Shown here in pieces: positions 1 through 8,042 of a stretch of DNA of 10,323 nt (position 1 is its first letter; each line of letters starts with the position of its first letter). The stretch lies in NCBI GenBank assembly GCA_003024985.2, contig PXIH01S0018115.1. One strand, written 5' to 3'. Origin of the DNA: Euperipatoides rowelli. Taxonomy: Eukaryota; Onychophora; Udeonychophora; Euonychophora; Peripatopsidae. The notes beneath the pieces were generated by a model that saw nothing but the letters and a program-made list of their open reading frames with translations, was not told the origin of the DNA and made no database searches. Made by a program: the position numbers and the translations under genes.

Positions 1-1190
1 TATATATATACTGTATATACATTGGGGATCCTATAAATTTAAAATTATAAACTGGGAACATCTTTGTCAACGGGGAAGGAAGGGGGTGGAGAATATTTTT
101 TTTTTTTTTTGTGCATGAATGTGTCAAAAACTCTATGGGTTGAATGCTTTTTTTTTTTAAAAAAAAAAATAATAAATCATGACCAAGAATCATTCAATGT
201 ACATCTTCTCTTTGGCGTTTTGCTTCCAATTATTAAAAATAATATTTGACAATTGACGACTCTTTTAAGCTCATTGTAGTTTTCAGTACAGTTTGCAGTG
301 AAAAACACACTATACATAGTACATACAGTAATATTGCTGCCTGTAAATCTAGGCGCTCCTCAGTTGTTGAGATCTAGAGAATATAAATTTTTAAATATTC
401 TAAACACTGAATAAGTAAGTACTCGTGGAAAATATTTATTAATAATATACTAATTAATTAATAGAAGTGCATTTCCCTCCAGTTCTAATAATGAAGCAAG
501 TGCTCAATAGCAGATAAACAATATATCTTTTCATCTTCTGGTTTTAATTAATTTAAACTCCATGAAAAACAAAATTAACTGAATTTACTCAATATATTAT
601 TTACACCAATTCAGTCATAATCCTGACAACTGAATCCTGGCTCACTAAGTTAACAAACAATAGCGAACTTAAAATGAATTGCTATCATTTTGTGAGAAGA
701 AACAGATTAAAAAAAAAAGGTGATGGCCATTGTTTTTACTATAGATGTGACACTGAGGAGTGAGGTATCTAAATTTATTTTGAGAAAGGATAGGCCCAAT
801 AATTATTAATATTAAAAAAGTTTGAATTTTTCCAGAATAATAATAATAATTGTTAATTTTACGGAAATCTACAAATTCTCGTTGAATCGATTGCACTATT
901 ACGGTCAATTAAATGCAATGAGCCAATGACTGGACGCCCTCAACAGGCTCAACTAATGTTCCTGTGCAATGCGCATGCTTAATGCTAATATTTCACTACA
1001 TCAGTAGAAAAATGTAACAATTCATATGGAAAATTGTTTTATTTTTCCAAGTATGCGAAGTTATGATTTTATAATTATACTGTATATTTTTTTTTTTTGT
1101 TTAATGGCTAAATTTATTCTAAAAAATAGTAAAATAAATAAATAAAATAAAAAAGATACTTCAAATAGCAAAAATAGGCTATTCTTTAAA
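1..1190. other. AT-rich non-coding DNA, nothing recognised
   Basis: Very AT-rich sequence with homopolymer runs (T at about 97-110 and 150-158, A at 160-169) and stops in all frames. The longest open frame, 669-908 on the minus strand, is low-complexity (Tyr, Ile and Phe-rich) and resembles no protein I know. Lying downstream of the cyclase tail, it is either the 3' flank or a further intron. Confidence 0.6.
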
Positions 1191-1194
1191 AAAA

Positions 1195-1800
1195 CGTGAC
1201 ATTATCTAGTCCCAAAGCATTCTCTGGGGACACCGAGACTGTATCTTTGAAAACTGGGCTGTCCCGGGCAAAACGGGATGAATGGGATCATATGTCCGAT
1301 ATCTAAGAATTAACGCTTCGCCAGGCTGATTATAGTCCTTCCTAGTTAGCCTTATTCTATCTCGAGGAAGACTATATTTTAATTAAAAATTCTAATTTGG
1401 GTCCCGGTTAACATCATTCTCGGGTTAGTGTGATTGACGTTAGCCGTGGATGGGGCCTGCTTTAACTTATGCCACTCACAAGACTGTATACATATATTAT
1501 TACTAATAATTGTATATTATCTATAATTAGGCAAGTTGTATAAGCTCGGTGGCCACATTTATAGCTTCAACAGAGGGTAATACTGGCTTCTGCCGACCGC
1601 CTTTGGATACTGGCTATAAATGCAACCCTGACTTGGAAATGTCTCTAATATTCCCAGCATTCGGAAAGGATATGTTACACAGACAAGGCACTAATGGTAC
1701 CACCGAGATGCTGTCATAGACTAGGGAGACGTTCCAGGGATAATCACTGGATAAAGGCCACATTTACCCCTAACGGTTGAAACGGTCAGTTTTATTTACA
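1195..1800. repeat. GC-richer island, probably an unidentified interspersed element
   Basis: About 600 bases clearly less AT-rich than either side. It contains GC-rich words such as CTGTCCCGGGCAAAACGGG near 1258 and GACGTTAGCCGTGGATGGGG near 1436. GGCCACATTTA occurs twice in the same direction (1551-1561 and 1756-1766). A perfect 10-bp inverted repeat, CATTTATAGC (1556-1565) against GCTATAAATG (1613-1622), could form a stem with a 47-base loop. No open frame of useful length and no tRNA or snRNA signature was found. The abrupt change of composition suggests an inserted element or LTR-like remnant, but the family is unknown. Confidence 0.4.
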
Positions 1801-2480
1801 GAAATAATACAATATTTTTAATTATAATTCATACAATCTTCTTTTCTTCCTGTATAAACTGGATCTACTTGAAAAAAAAATGATTAAAAAAACGCATAGT
1901 TCCGTTTGGAAGAAATATTTTAGTTTCAACTAGTTAAAATTAGTTATAGCCCTAAGTTCCTAACTAATTTTGGATAAAAACTGCAACAAATAGAGCTATA
2001 GGTCTATACTGTATATGCTACACAATGTGCATATACAAGATTCATTTTAAAACTGAAGGTAACATTAGTAAATTATACAAATTAAAAGGTCAAACTTATC
2101 AGATTATGATAAAAGTTTTAATCAATTGCCATTGTATTTGTTAAGTTAAACATTATACTTTGACTTGTTCATTAACGGGGACTTGGTCCATCACGTTCTG
2201 CTGCAAGACGAGAAGATTCCATTTTTCCAACTTCTTTTCTAATAAAATGAAAAAATNAATTAATTTTAGGTTAAAATGTGTATATACAGTATGTAGAAAT
2301 AAAAGGCATTCTTTCTACAAATTACTGTTGATTAAACATTGTATTTAATTTAGAAAAAAATGAAATATTTCAAATAGTCTTTATTGATTTTAATTTTTGA
2401 TATTTATAGCCTAATTAATAATCAATATAGTATTGGTTATTCTTTTTTTTTTATTGATAGGATTTTATCATACTCAGACC
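1801..2480. other. AT-rich non-coding DNA, nothing recognised
   Basis: No coding or repeat family is recognisable. The + frame at 2160-2348 is broken by an N and has no protein character. T-runs and TATACAGTATG-type words occur near 2280. Confidence 0.5.
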
Positions 2481-2493
2481 CCTCCCCATCTTT

Positions 2494-2499
2494 TTTATT
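2494..2499 (-). promoter_or_regulatory. Possible polyadenylation signal AATAAA
   Basis: AATAAA lies on the minus strand about 96 bases past the TGA of the candidate tail exon, a suitable distance for its mRNA end. The surroundings are so AT-rich that the hexamer is expected often by chance, so it adds only slight support. Confidence 0.2.
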
Positions 2500-2594
2500 A
2501 CAAGCAAAACAAAGCCATGTTGTTTTTGTTTGCAATTTGTAGCATATTAATCTGTTTTAAACAGCTGGAAAATCCCCTTAATATTCTTTCAAAA

Positions 2595-2706
2595 TCATGC
2601 TAGCACCTTGATTAAAAGATATAGCAGTGAATCCACTGACTTGGCCATAGAATATGCAGGGTTATCAATATCACTTGCCGTAGAATACCCAGGGTTTTCA
2701 ATAGCA
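2595..2706 (-). CDS. Candidate last exon of the cyclase gene: tail with two NPxY repeats (tentative)
   Basis: Read on the minus strand, one base plus 36 codons and TGA encode AIENPGYSTAS, then DIDNPAYSMAKS, then VDSLLYLLIKVLA. Two 11-codon repeats share I-(E/D)-N-P-x-Y-S. Differences between them include several third-position changes, which fits duplication under protein constraint. Exon C ends in GA (phase 2). An acceptor ending in AG at 2707 gives GA+T, Asp, and then this frame; a second AG just before 2733 also fits the phase and would add nine residues. Both have weak pyrimidine tracts. NPxY is a known binding motif for PTB domains and endocytic adaptors in cytoplasmic tails; any such role here is inference. 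Two more degraded copies of the unit lie just upstream (about 2734-2795) in another frame. An AATAAA lies about 96 bases past the stop. It could equally be a decayed repeat or a different gene. Confidence 0.4.
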
Positions 2707-2799
2707 CTCTTAGGCAATACCATGATGTTATTTCTTGCTGTTGAAGCCCATAGCATTCAATAGCATATTTCATACAACATCCAGGGCATTCAAAGATCT

Positions 2800-3640
2800 G
2801 AATTGATGTGTAATATGATTTTCATACATAGTACAATTATTTAAGTAGGCTAATAAGGCTATATGTGCTAATTAGCCTACTTCCACTTGCTAGTAAAAAT
2901 GAATGCCACAATAAAATCAATTCAGACAACTAACAAATTATGATGCACCTCTTTATTCTTTAAACTGATTTATATTGGATGAGAGGTGGATAAAATGGCA
3001 CGATTTCACTTTATGGTTCCCCCAGCTGTTGTACTAGACATAATGAAAAGATGCAAAACCTTTTTTTTTTGACAGTTGTAATATTTGATTACAGTCCTAA
3101 CCTTACCCTTATCCTTCAACTATGTGAAATCTACTATGCCCCAACCCTAGGATAATCAAGAGTTGCAATAACTCTTTTTGAATATTTTTAACTAGAGCAA
3201 TGTTATGTTGTATACACTGAGCACTATAGTGGTCGTATATGGCGGCCATCTTGTGGGAAACCGTAAAGTGGAATTTAGCAAATACCATTAGATATTCAAT
3301 AATTTTGGTATTTGGGAATATTTACATTGTCAGGGCAACCTATCAAATTTCAGCTTTCTATGACTTCCAAAGGTTTATCGGTGTCATTGGCCACAATCAT
3401 GGCACAAAAAAAAAAAACTGACAAAACGCCAATTGGTACTTTTAAGAAATGCCCTCTTTATTTTATAAAATGATAAAAACATATTTGATATAACTTTCAA
3501 ACTTTTCAAAATTAATTTTCACATTTCAACTATTTGGTCCAAAGAACATTTTTTCCCTCAAAAAAAATTAAAAATTATTAAAATAAATATGAGATTACTG
3601 ATAATAGCCTACATCTAAAATTATAAATAATTTTTGATTA
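2800..3640. other. Non-coding stretch, probable intron between exon C and the candidate tail exon
   Basis: If the tail exon at 2595-2706 is real, this is the intron that separates it from exon C. It contains one short match to the inverted-repeat element (3089-3109). It also holds a somewhat GC-richer patch around 3225-3420, with GGCGGCCATCTTGTGGG near 3240, which looks like a dispersed repeat. The open + frame at 3239-3421 shows no family resemblance. Confidence 0.4.
3089..3109 (+). repeat. Short fragment related to the inverted-repeat element at 3957-4229
   Basis: TTACAGTCCTAACCTTACCC is identical to bases starting at 4017 and, reverse-complemented, to the block ending at 5223. Similarity fades quickly on both sides, so this is a relic or a short shared motif rather than a full copy. 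Confidence 0.45.
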
Positions 3641-3653
3641 AGAAAAAACTTAC

Positions 3654-3727
3654 TCTTCAAATGTTGGTAACGGTTTATCGTATCCTGATTTTCCATGTAA
3701 CCAATAGGTAGTTTGCAAGCCTTTTCC
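3654..3727 (-). CDS. Exon C of the guanylate cyclase: C-terminal end of the catalytic domain
   Basis: The exon encodes 24 codons plus two bases: GKGLQTTYWLHGKSGYDKPL followed by PTFE. KGKG..TYWL.G is the standard end of the catalytic domain in membrane guanylate cyclases (compare KGKG.E.TFWL.G in retinal forms), and the following GYDKPLP resembles the start of the tail in several invertebrate and retinal-type proteins. The acceptor is tgttttag|GGAAAAG at 3727, phase 0. At the other end AGA|gtaagt is a near-perfect donor, so I end the exon at 3654. Read without splicing, the frame would give Glu-Glu and a TAA stop at 3652-3650, so a terminal exon is the alternative. It sits about 4.5 kb from exon B with a cyclase segment of about 30 residues missing between them. 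The identity is clear despite its small size. Confidence 0.88.
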
Positions 3728-3911
3728 CTAAAACAAAATAATAAAAAACATTACAATTTTACCAGTTCTAAAGACTGATAAAATCTTAAAATTTAATAAA
3801 TAAACCTGTTTTATTTATAATATGCTGTTAAAAATAATATTTTTTTTAAAAATATGTTTCACCCCACACAGGGGTTAAAACAAATCTTTATTTACATATG
3901 TATAAACAATA

Positions 3912-3925
3912 TTTTTTTTTTTTTT
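3912..3925 (-). repeat. Poly(A) on the minus strand, possible displaced tail of the SINE
   Basis: Fourteen T on the + strand read as poly(A) on the minus strand, 31 bases beyond the left end of MITE copy 1. If that element is removed, the SINE would run from its tRNA-like head at 4462 through to this tract, giving a tailed element of about 280 bp. This joining is inference. Confidence 0.35.
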
Positions 3926-3956
3926 ACAATGTCACCATGCAGTATAAACAAGATAG

Positions 3957-4229
3957 CCTAGAACCAGGATCCAATAGGTAACATTAAGTAAATGGATAGC
4001 AGCTTTATTTTATTATTTACAGTCCTAACCTTACCCTGAACCGTAACTCCTACTACGTATTTAAAACGTCGAGCTGGAGGGAGGGGGATATAATCTAGAG
4101 TCAAAATAATCATTTTTTATCGTTTTTGATAATTTTGAGCTATTTCCGGCCATTTGACCAAAAAATGACAAATAGATGCACAGATGTTAAAAACGTGGTA
4201 TTTGTCACTTATTGGATCCCTTTTTTAGG
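3957..4229 (+). mobile_element. MITE-like inverted-repeat element, copy 1 (273 bp)
   Basis: The ends are inverted repeats: CCTAGAACCAGGATCCAATA on the left and, read inward from the right end, CCTAAAAAAGGGATCCAATA. The interior aligns with the reverse complement of 5007-5296 through blocks including AATAGCAGC-like, TTACAGTCCTAACCTTACC, CTAC..TACGTATT.AA, ATCATTTTTT and GATAATTTT, ending near CGGCCATT. It has no coding capacity, so it would have needed a transposase from elsewhere. The two copies differ by many substitutions and small gaps, so they are old. No clear target-site duplication could be fixed. It abuts the SINE at 4230 and a T-run beyond its left side suggests it landed inside that SINE. 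Confidence 0.65.
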
Positions 4230-4462
4230 TATCGTACTCGTGTCTAAACAGTGTTCTGATTCAAATGTCCAGGTAAAATCTATTTCTTTACCAATTCCAG
4301 AGTTTCTAAGAGAAAGAGAACGAATAAAAATACCCGGTGCGTACTGATGACGAAAGAAAATTCACCATTTTCCAGCACTGTGGCTGCCCAGGATCGAACC
4401 CTCGACCTCTTATATGCACAACCTTTGTCAGCCAACAGCCTAGACCACTGGACTGCCAGAGA
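4230..4462 (-). mobile_element. tRNA-derived SINE, minus strand
   Basis: The minus strand starts CTCTGGCAGTCCAG and holds a good RNA polymerase III A box, TGGTCTAGGCTG (4447-4436), and B box, GGTTCGATCC (4400-4391), spaced as in a tRNA. The arms do not form a convincing acceptor stem and about 150 bases of unrelated body follow the head, so this is a SINE and not a functional tRNA gene. The body contains GTACGCACCGGG and CTTTCTCTTAGAAACTCTGG and stops against MITE copy 1. The open frame at 4126-4347 on the + strand crosses the SINE and MITE and is not a gene. I could not name the SINE family. Confidence 0.75.
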
Positions 4463-4498
4463 TGTACAGCTATTACTTTTGTTCTAATATCTGCTTTT

Positions 4499-4787
4499 AT
4501 TTAATTTTAATTTAATTTAATTTATTGACAATGCTTAAACCAATAGTTTATACAGAAATGTAATACTACAAAAGAAAAACAATGAAAATGGACAAAAACA
4601 AAAATATACAATGCTTTTATAAAACAATCAAATAAAGCATCAGTAGATTTGGATTTAAAATAAATATCCAGTAACAAAAAAAAAAATATTGATAAACAAA
4701 TAATTAATAACTAATATTTCAAACTAACAATCATGGGTAAAATATCCAAATCATAACTAGCAATAATTATTAAATGAGGAAATATCA
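4499..4787 (-). repeat. 3' end of the LINE with an AAATT-type tail
   Basis: This lies past the stop of the LINE reading frame on the minus strand. It is AT-rich and ends in an imperfect AAATTAAATTAAATT repeat (about 4499-4524), the sort of short tandem tail seen in CR1- and L2-like LINEs in place of poly(A). The call rests on position and on that tail. Confidence 0.45.
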
Positions 4788-5006
4788 TCAAGAAAACTTT
4801 TGTTTAATAAACAAAATTAGACTATTCTTAAAACTACCATAACCATTCAAAAACATAGTTTGAGGCAATTTATTCCAAAACAAAATATTTCTAATGTTAA
4901 CAGAATTAGAGTGAAATTTATTACATCTTTTGTGAATTTTTAAAGACAGATTATGGGATCTTTTACTAGATCTATTATTGATGACGAAATGCTTTTGACC
5001 ATATTA
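4788..5006 (-). pseudogene. Decayed LINE reverse transcriptase, extreme C-terminus
   Basis: The minus strand reads GQKHFVINNRSSKRSHNL, then HSNSVNIRNILFWNKLPQT, then FKNSLILFIKQKFS and a TGA at 4788. The NIRNILFWNKLP.....FKNSL pattern matches the usual C-terminus of CR1/L2/Jockey-type non-LTR retrotransposon proteins (x-R-x-x-x-x-WN-x-LP, then FK-x-x-L). The fragment continues the one at 5297-5583, with the MITE-like copy 2 lying between them. It is open over about 70 codons here but part of a broken element, so not expected to act. Confidence 0.65.
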
Positions 5007-5296
5007 CCTAGAATCCGACGGAATTAGTGAGAATTTTTAACAAATGTGCTCGCTGATTGGTTAACGGTTGATTAACAGAATGGCCGACATAAATTCTGTT
5101 AAAATTATCAAAATTGATCAAAAAATGATAATTTATCCCTTCATCATCATAGGGTTGGAGAAAAGTGGGTTTAATACGTAGTTGGAGTTAGCGTTCAGGG
5201 TTGTGGTAAGGTTAGGACTGTAAACAAACAAACAAAAAAGGCTGCTATTCATTTGATCATGTGACTAAAACTACACTAATTCTGTCGGCTACTAGG
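5007..5296 (-). mobile_element. MITE-like inverted-repeat element, copy 2 (290 bp), inserted in the LINE
   Basis: The ends are inverted repeats: CCTAGAATCCGACGGAATTA on the left and, read inward from the right, CCTAGTAGCCGACAGAATTA, with three differences over about 23 bases. The interior is the reverse complement of copy 1, for example GGTAAGGTTAGGACTGTAA at 5205-5223. It divides the LINE reverse-transcriptase fragment and so is younger than the LINE. It carries no open frame. A clear target-site duplication is not visible. Confidence 0.7.
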
Positions 5297-5583
5297 CTCT
5301 AGAATTGTTGACTACCCCTAATTACTATCTCTTTATAAATAAATAACGTCATTTTTAATGATAATTTGTCTTGGAGTAAGTATATTCAATCTCTGAATTC
5401 TTTCAGTGAAAGAAAGTTTTCTCATGCATAATAATTTTTTTTGTAATATTTCTAATAGTTCTATCTAATAAATCTTTTTCAATTTCATTTTGACATTGAT
5501 AAATCGAGGACCCGTAATCGATAATAGGGGTTAAGTAAAAACCATATATATTAAATGCTTCAGGAGTAATAAATTTTATATTA
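5297..5583 (-). pseudogene. Decayed LINE reverse transcriptase, segment before the C-terminus
   Basis: The minus strand encodes FNIYGFYLTPIIDYGSSIYQ, then QNEIEKDLLDRTIRNITKK, then a stop. After a change of frame it continues ERIQRLNILTPRQIIIKND and, after a further shift, YKEIV. This is the thumb-side part of non-LTR reverse transcriptases (L-x-P-I-x-x-YGS, EK-x-Q, ER-x-x-x-LNLL.L..RR...DLI..YKI). The catalytic YADD region is not present, so this is a 5'-truncated, frameshifted relic. Family (CR1, L2, Rex1 or Jockey) cannot be fixed from so little. Confidence 0.7.
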
Positions 5584-5785
5584 TCTTATACATAAAAATG
5601 AAAGTTTGTTTGTCTGTATGTTCACTATACAATTCCAGTTTTAGAAATAGAGGCTGGAAATTTTGCACAAATGTCTCTTTCAACTTTGGCCCGGTTATAG
5701 CTATTTAAATTTGAGCTGGGTCATTCACAGAGGGACCAAAAGCCCTTTAAAGTATTCAACCAATCAGAGTGCAGCAATGTTATTT
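5584..5785. repeat. Probable dispersed repeat, family not identified
   Basis: The text ATACATAAAAATGAAAGTTT followed by GTTTGTCTGTATGTTC resembles ends of non-autonomous elements common in invertebrate genomes, sometimes Helitron-like. Further in are AGAGGCTGGAAATTTTGCAC and GGCCCGGTTATAGC. No open frame and no clear second end were found, so the call is weak. Confidence 0.3.
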
Positions 5786-6060
5786 TTTGGCGGGAGGGGG
5801 GGAACGTTCTAAATGAAAATAATGGTAAGCAGATTATTGTCTGACAGTTATGGTGGGGGAAAAAACGTTCTAAATGAGAATAATGGTAAGGAGATTTTTT
5901 GCCAGCAAAGTTAGTATTAAATGTTATATTATAAAAGGGAAAGCTATTAGTGAATATATTATATACAGTAACAGTATCTATCTATCTGTTATAGTATTGT
6001 CTGACAGTTTTGGCGGGAAAAAAGATTTTAAATGAGAATAATGGTAAGCACATTATTTTG
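5786..6060 (+). repeat. Three-copy imperfect repeat
   Basis: The core AACGTTCTAAATGARAATAA followed by TGGTAAG occurs at 5803-5829 and 5864-5890, and again in changed form at 6024-6048. Each core is preceded by a G-rich, A-rich leader (TTGGCGGGA at 5787-5795 and 6010-6018, TGGTGGGGGA at 5851-5860). GTCTGACAGTT recurs at 5839-5849 and 5999-6009. Copies 1 and 2 are adjacent, and about 95 bases separate copies 2 and 3. It is non-coding and most likely belongs to the interior of a dispersed element. Confidence 0.65.
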
Positions 6061-6168
6061 TATTGTGTATGCTAGACAAATTAACTGTATTAGCATATTA
6101 AAAGTGTAAACTANTTGATGTCAATTAAGAATTTAATCTTTCGATTGGTAATACATAAATTAGTTAAG

Positions 6169-6233
6169 TTACAGTAAAATCTTGCCGAGTGATCTTTCAA
6201 GGCCAGGGCCTATCCTCAGGGCGGACACTGTAA
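6169..6233. mobile_element. 65-bp mini-element with 7-bp terminal inverted repeats
   Basis: TTACAGT at 6169-6175 pairs exactly with ACTGTAA at 6227-6233. The interior is much richer in GC than its surroundings and includes a GGCCAGGGCC near-palindrome at 6201-6210 and AGGGCGGACACTG at 6218-6230. The size, ends and composition suggest a tiny non-autonomous DNA element or its remnant. One frame on each strand is open through it, but nothing indicates an exon. Confidence 0.4.
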
Positions 6234-6481
6234 AGTAAGTTCAGATAAAATTTCACTTAGACAATTTTTCATAAAGTTTAAAGTACAATTTAAGCTAGAA
6301 TAAGTATCCTTACCTTTATGTTAAAGCAAGTGTGTCTGAGTGAGAAATAAAAGTTCTATTCAGTTGAGGTAGCATTTGTAAAATAAAGTGTTTTTCAGCA
6401 ATGAGATGTTTTTGTGTGTGTGTGATTTGCATGATGATGGGCAAATGATCCAGCTAGGTGTTAGTAGCCTCGAGTGCAATT

Positions 6482-6497
6482 GGGGGGGGGGGGGGGG
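6482..6497 (+). repeat. Homopolymer of 16 G
   Basis: An uninterrupted G run in very AT-rich DNA. On the + strand it could fold into a G-quadruplex. On the transcribed cyclase strand it would be a C run in the intron. Length may be unreliable because such runs are prone to sequencing error. Confidence 0.8.
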
Positions 6498-7440
6498 CCT
6501 TGAATAAAAATAAGGGGTTGGTTGAAGCATAAAAAAAGAAGGTAAAAAAATTTTGAAAAATGTTTGTAAACGTTTTATCTGTTGTATAACATATAGTTAA
6601 ATTTGTAGTGATTAATTTATTTTCCAAATAAACATACAAAATTCAAGTTAATATAACAATCAGTGGTCAAGTTAGTCGACAACACAAATCTAACCCGTTA
6701 ATTATTCTTTTTTTTTTAAAGCACTTTTAAGTGATTTATGAAATTTTTATTATCAGGTGGCCTAATAAATTTTTTAAATTTGTATAGGAATAAACTTATA
6801 CATCAGGTTTATCCTTCTCATTAGAATGATTTTTAATGTTTTTCATGGTATGGTATTGTATTTTAATATCTTTTATTATCTTAATTTTCCGTGTGTTTTG
6901 CGAATGTTACTATGGTTTATATTAAAAAATAATTTTAGAATTTAATGCTTCAAGTTGTCTTATTTACAACATATTTCTTTACTATGTTGTAGGACGTAGT
7001 AGAAAATGTAGATACATAAAAGAATGTAAATTCTTCACTTCTTCATAAGTGCTTATGATTTTTATCGTTAAGTTAAACATAACTATTTTGCGAAGTTGAA
7101 GTCATAATTATTAAAACACATACATAATATTTTAAATTTCTTTATTTTCTCGTCTTATACAATAGTTTTCTTTATATGTTTTGCCACTTGACTTATTCGT
7201 TTATTTTAGAGCTACACAGGACAGTGAGCTGAAAGGTACCATTACTCTTAGAAATACCAATTTAGAGTTATACCTAAATTCAACTTGGCTCTCTATAAGT
7301 TACTCTTGTCATCCAACATCAAAAATTACAATTTAGTAGTATTGTTATTTTTAATTCAGAAAAGCTAGCGATCATGGTGTGTAATTTGGTAATGCCAATT
7401 TGTATGTTAGATAAGATCTTATTTGATATCAGTTGGGTTG

Positions 7441-7590
7441 TTAGTGTTTTAGACAGAAAAGGACAGACAGATCAATAGTCCAGGTCCCATTAAAGAGCTA
7501 TAGTGCAAGTTCGTTGTTGTTGCAGTTTGTTATGGCCCTCATGGATTATCGTGCTTGTATATTTGATGACCTAAAACTAAAGGGGGGTAT
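7441..7590 (-). repeat. Possible dispersed repeat with a 25-codon open stretch
   Basis: The minus strand is less AT-rich here and contains CATGAGGGCCATAACAAACT and GGGACCTGGACTATTG. A frame reading VIKYTSTIIHEGHNKLQQQ is open after a ccctttagttttag acceptor-like tract. I see no protein family in it, it does not fit the missing cyclase segment, and its phase does not join exon B. GGGCCATAAC words are common in invertebrate dispersed repeats, so a repeat is more likely than an exon. Confidence 0.25.
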
Positions 7591-7732
7591 TCAATAAATA
7601 TTCTTATTTACTGCTATGCAAGAGAGGAATTTCAGTACTGTTGATTAAATATTAGCTAACCATTGAGTTCTTATAGTGGTAAATCTTATGGTTTGGTTTT
7701 TTACTAATTCAAACTGTTATAATAAAAAAAAA

Positions 7733-7825
7733 ATATGATATATACTGTCTGTGTGTGTATATAATAAATATATATATATACTGTATATTAACTATACTAT
7801 ATAATTATATACAATAAATATTGTA
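7733..7825. repeat. TA-rich low-complexity tract
   Basis: An imperfect (TA)n with a short (GT)n piece (GTCTGTGTGTGTAT). It includes the recurring word ATACTGTATAT. Confidence 0.6.
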
Positions 7826-8042
7826 TACTATTTTTAATTAAAAATAATAATTACAGAGATTTCAAGAATTTACTTATTTGTTTTTTTAAATGTATTCAAC
7901 TTTAAAATCTTTTTTTATATAGGAAGTCTTTCAGACATATTTATAAAGTCTCCCTTTTATTATAAAAGTTTTACTTGCACTTAAAAAATGCAATGTTGTC
8001 TAATAGCTTACTTTTTTAATATATAATACTGTATGTACTGTA

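Larger units (their letters stand above)
6234..8040. other. Intron of the cyclase gene, mostly unique AT-rich DNA
   Basis: This lies between exons B and C. I searched its minus strand for the missing cyclase segment (an IH.S....RG....K pattern between an acceptor and a donor after a Lys codon) and did not find it. It contains the G-run, a TA-rich tract and a possible repeat at 7441-7590. The minus frame at 6454-6639 owes its Pro run to the G-tract and is not a gene. Confidence 0.5.

Noticed and set aside
669-908. Minus-strand frame of 79 codons
   Set aside because: Low-complexity composition typical of AT-rich non-coding DNA, with no recognisable motif or splice context.
4126-4347. Open + frame of 73 codons
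   Set aside because: It crosses from MITE copy 1 into the antisense of the SINE. The acceptor-like tttttag at 4227 is the MITE's terminal repeat.
4341-4356. CTGATGACGAAAG, resembling a hammerhead ribozyme core
   Set aside because: There is no room for stem II between CTGATGA and GAAA, and no matching outer stems. It lies in the SINE body and is probably chance.
4381-4462. Functional tRNA gene
   Set aside because: A and B boxes are good but the acceptor stem does not close, and a SINE body follows directly.
5584-5785. Helitron or Pif1-type element end
   Set aside because: The opening words are suggestive, but no CTRR end with hairpin, no second end and no helicase or Rep coding were seen. 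Kept only as an unidentified repeat.
6314-6416. Possible decayed missing cyclase exon on the minus strand (KNISLLKNTLFYKC, then after a stop FSLRHTCFNIK before gtaagg)
   Set aside because: There is a loose resemblance to KIHIS..TK.IL and the segment before KGKG, but it needs a frameshift past two stops, lacks the RG motif, and has no acceptor in phase with exon B.
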